From contig LXTR01000048.1 of the NCBI GenBank assembly GCA_001683825.1, positions 124,001-188,000 on the forward strand: a stretch of DNA of 64,000 nucleotides, given 5' to 3'. How positions within the stretch are numbered: position 1 is the first letter of the stretch; the number at the start of each line of letters is the position of its first letter. Below the pieces are notes generated by a model. That model ran no database searches, was not told the DNA's origin, and saw only the letters and a list, made by a program, of their open reading frames with translations. Source of the DNA: Flavobacteriaceae bacterium CP2B. GTDB lineage: Bacteria; Bacteroidota; Bacteroidia; Flavobacteriales; Flavobacteriaceae. This document shows, piece after piece, positions 62,860 to 64,000 of the stretch. Position numbers and translations under genes: made by a program.

Positions 62860-64000
62860 TTATACGTTCAACACAAAATTTCGTATTAGGATAAAAGCTA
62901 CGGAACCACCAATAAATCCGAGGAATGCCAGCCACGCAATTTTTTTGAGGTACCAGAAAAAATCTATTTTTTCCATTCCCATGGCTACTACCCCGGCGGC
63001 AGATCCAATGATAAGCATACTTCCACCGGTACCGGCAGAGTAGGCGATGAAGTGCCATACAGGATCATCCACGGGGACCGAAAACATCCCCATACTCGCT
63101 GCGACCAGGGGCACGTTGTCAATCACGGCCGACCCTACGCCCAGAATCAGGACCACTAAATCCGAGACAATCCCGGTCCTGGCCTCCGTCCCCAAAGCCG
63201 GCATGCTGGCATCCAGGTATTCTGCGAAATGGAAGAGCATCCCCAGGGATTCCAGGGCGGCGACCGCCAGCAGGATCCCCAGGAAAAACAGGATACTGGG
63301 CAATTCTATTTTTGAAAGGGAAGCGTGGACCGGACTATGGTGGGAAGCGGCATCGCTGTCGGCATCCACATTGGAGATACTGAATTTGGAACTGCTGTAA
63401 ACTTCCGCGAAGGTGGCTACCAGCGCCAGGGACAGCATCATACCCACGTAGGGAGGCAGGTGGGTGATGGTTTTGAAAATGGGCACGAAAACGATGGACC
63501 CCAACCCCAGGTAGAGCATCGTGGAGCCGAATTTGGACTTGGGTTCTTCCGTTGTCAATTCGGCATCAATCTCCCCTTTAAAGGCTTTGTACCGCGAGGC
63601 AAACAGTACCGGGACCACCATACAAACGATGGACGGTACCAGCACGTGCTCTATCAATTGCAGGGTGGTCACTTTGTCGCCAATCCAAAGCATGGTCGTG
63701 GTCACATCCCCGATAGGCGACCAGGCACCACCGGCGTTGGCGCCAATGATGATAAGGCCGGCGAACCAAAGCCGTGTTTCCCGGTCTGATATCACTTTTT
63801 GAAGGATGGTCACCAACACGATAGTGGCGGTGAGGTTATCTATAATGGCCGAAAGGAAAAAGGCCAGGATAGAGAACAACCAGAGTAATTTCTTCTTGCT
63901 CCTGGTCCTTATATACCCTTTTATGGTCGCAAAGCCGTCAAAATAATCGATGATTTCAACAATGGTCATCGCCCCCAGCAAGAACACCAGGATTTCCGCG
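62860..64000 (-). CDS. nhaD: Na+/H+ antiporter NhaD (5' end outside the window)
   Basis: The frame stays open to the window edge and the N-terminal part is missing; 380 residues are visible of a protein normally about 450-480 long. It contains many membrane helices and NhaD/CitM-type landmarks: DNLTATIVLVTIL near the start of the visible part, ANAGGAWSPIGDVTTTMLWIG, and late SAVIDNVPLVAASMGM with YSAGTGGSMLIIGSAAG. It exchanges sodium for protons, common in marine bacteria. Same strand as exbB, which starts 50 bases downstream of its stop. Confidence 0.9.
   Translation of the reverse strand, partial: AEILVFLLGAMTIVEIIDYFDGFATIKGYIRTRSKKKLLWLFSILAFFLSAIIDNLTATIVLVTILQKVISDRETRLWFAGLIIIGANAGGAWSPIGDVTTTMLWIGDKVTTLQLIEHVLVPSIVCMVVPVLFASRYKAFKGEIDAELTTEEPKSKFGSTMLYLGLGSIVFVPIFKTITHLPPYVGMMLSLALVATFAEVYSSSKFSISNVDADSDAASHHSPVHASLSKIELPSILFFLGILLAVAALESLGMLFHFAEYLDASMPALGTEARTGIVSDLVVLILGVGSAVIDNVPLVAASMGMFSVPVDDPVWHFIAYSAGTGGSMLIIGSAAGVVAMGMEKIDFFWYLKKIAWLAFLGFIGGSVAFILIRNFVLNV

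Overview
The window looks like chromosomal DNA of a marine-type member of the Flavobacteriaceae (Bacteroidota) with a fairly high GC content, perhaps similar to Robiginitalea or Muricauda. The evidence is the core block cdd-porV-gldJ-murF together with the pdhA/pdhC pair (type IX secretion and gliding genes next to central metabolism), promoters of the Bacteroidota TAnnTTTG type, an almost complete lack of Shine-Dalgarno sites, an ExbB/ExbD/TonB operon, and an arabinose regulon controlled by a Nudix-type AraR. I see no transposase, integrase, phage gene, rRNA or CRISPR array. The only RNA genes found are two tRNA-Val genes.

Layout. (1) 1-17.5 kb is a conserved core: a glycosyltransferase, PafA phosphatase, MlaE/MlaF lipid transporter parts, a DUF389 protein, ManC, a SprT-like protease, a minus-strand operon pdhA-pdhC-M28 peptidase-SDR, then cdd, porV, gldJ and murF. 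The sortase gene porU, usually next to porV, is absent here. (2) 17.5-18.1 kb holds a 174-bp tandem repeat (exactly 2.5 copies), a convergent terminator block and tRNA-Val(GAC). (3) 18.2-42.5 kb is an accessory, catabolic-looking region. It has a four-gene plus-strand operon (kinase-like protein, unusual enolase homologue, 2-keto-3-deoxy-sugar-acid kinase, KDPG-type aldolase), a minus-strand operon of Planctomycete-type proteins (PSD1 cytochrome, DUF1501, cytochrome/LRR, PhyH dioxygenase, Gfo/Idh/MocA), a sulfatase with its own formylglycine-generating lipoprotein, a cyclase, GNAT, flavin reductase, Crp-type regulator, an alkaline-phosphatase-superfamily enzyme and a GMC oxidoreductase pair. 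(4) 43-48.3 kb is a distinctly AT-richer five-gene surface-glycan cluster: GT87-like protein, nucleotidyltransferase, flippase-like protein, HAD-GT2 fusion, kinase-like protein. (5) 48.9-52 kb holds a K+/H+ antiporter, tRNA-Val(UAC) and folC. (6) 52-60.8 kb is a complete L-arabinose system: SSS symporter, araA, araD, araB, GH51 arabinofuranosidase and divergent araR, with an internally deleted second arabinofuranosidase pseudogene in the middle. (7) 60.8-64 kb holds tonB-exbD-exbB and the 3' part of nhaD.

Most interesting points: the enolase homologue has lost the conserved active-site His (Gly) and one acidic catalytic residue (Glu to Asp) while keeping its metal, phosphate and lysine positions, and it sits in a sugar-acid operon, so it is probably a dehydratase with a new substrate. 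The glycan cluster pairs a nucleotidyltransferase with an APH-fold kinase and a HAD-glycosyltransferase fusion, which suggests an uncharacterised activated head-group. Both tRNA-Val loci share the same structured downstream block.
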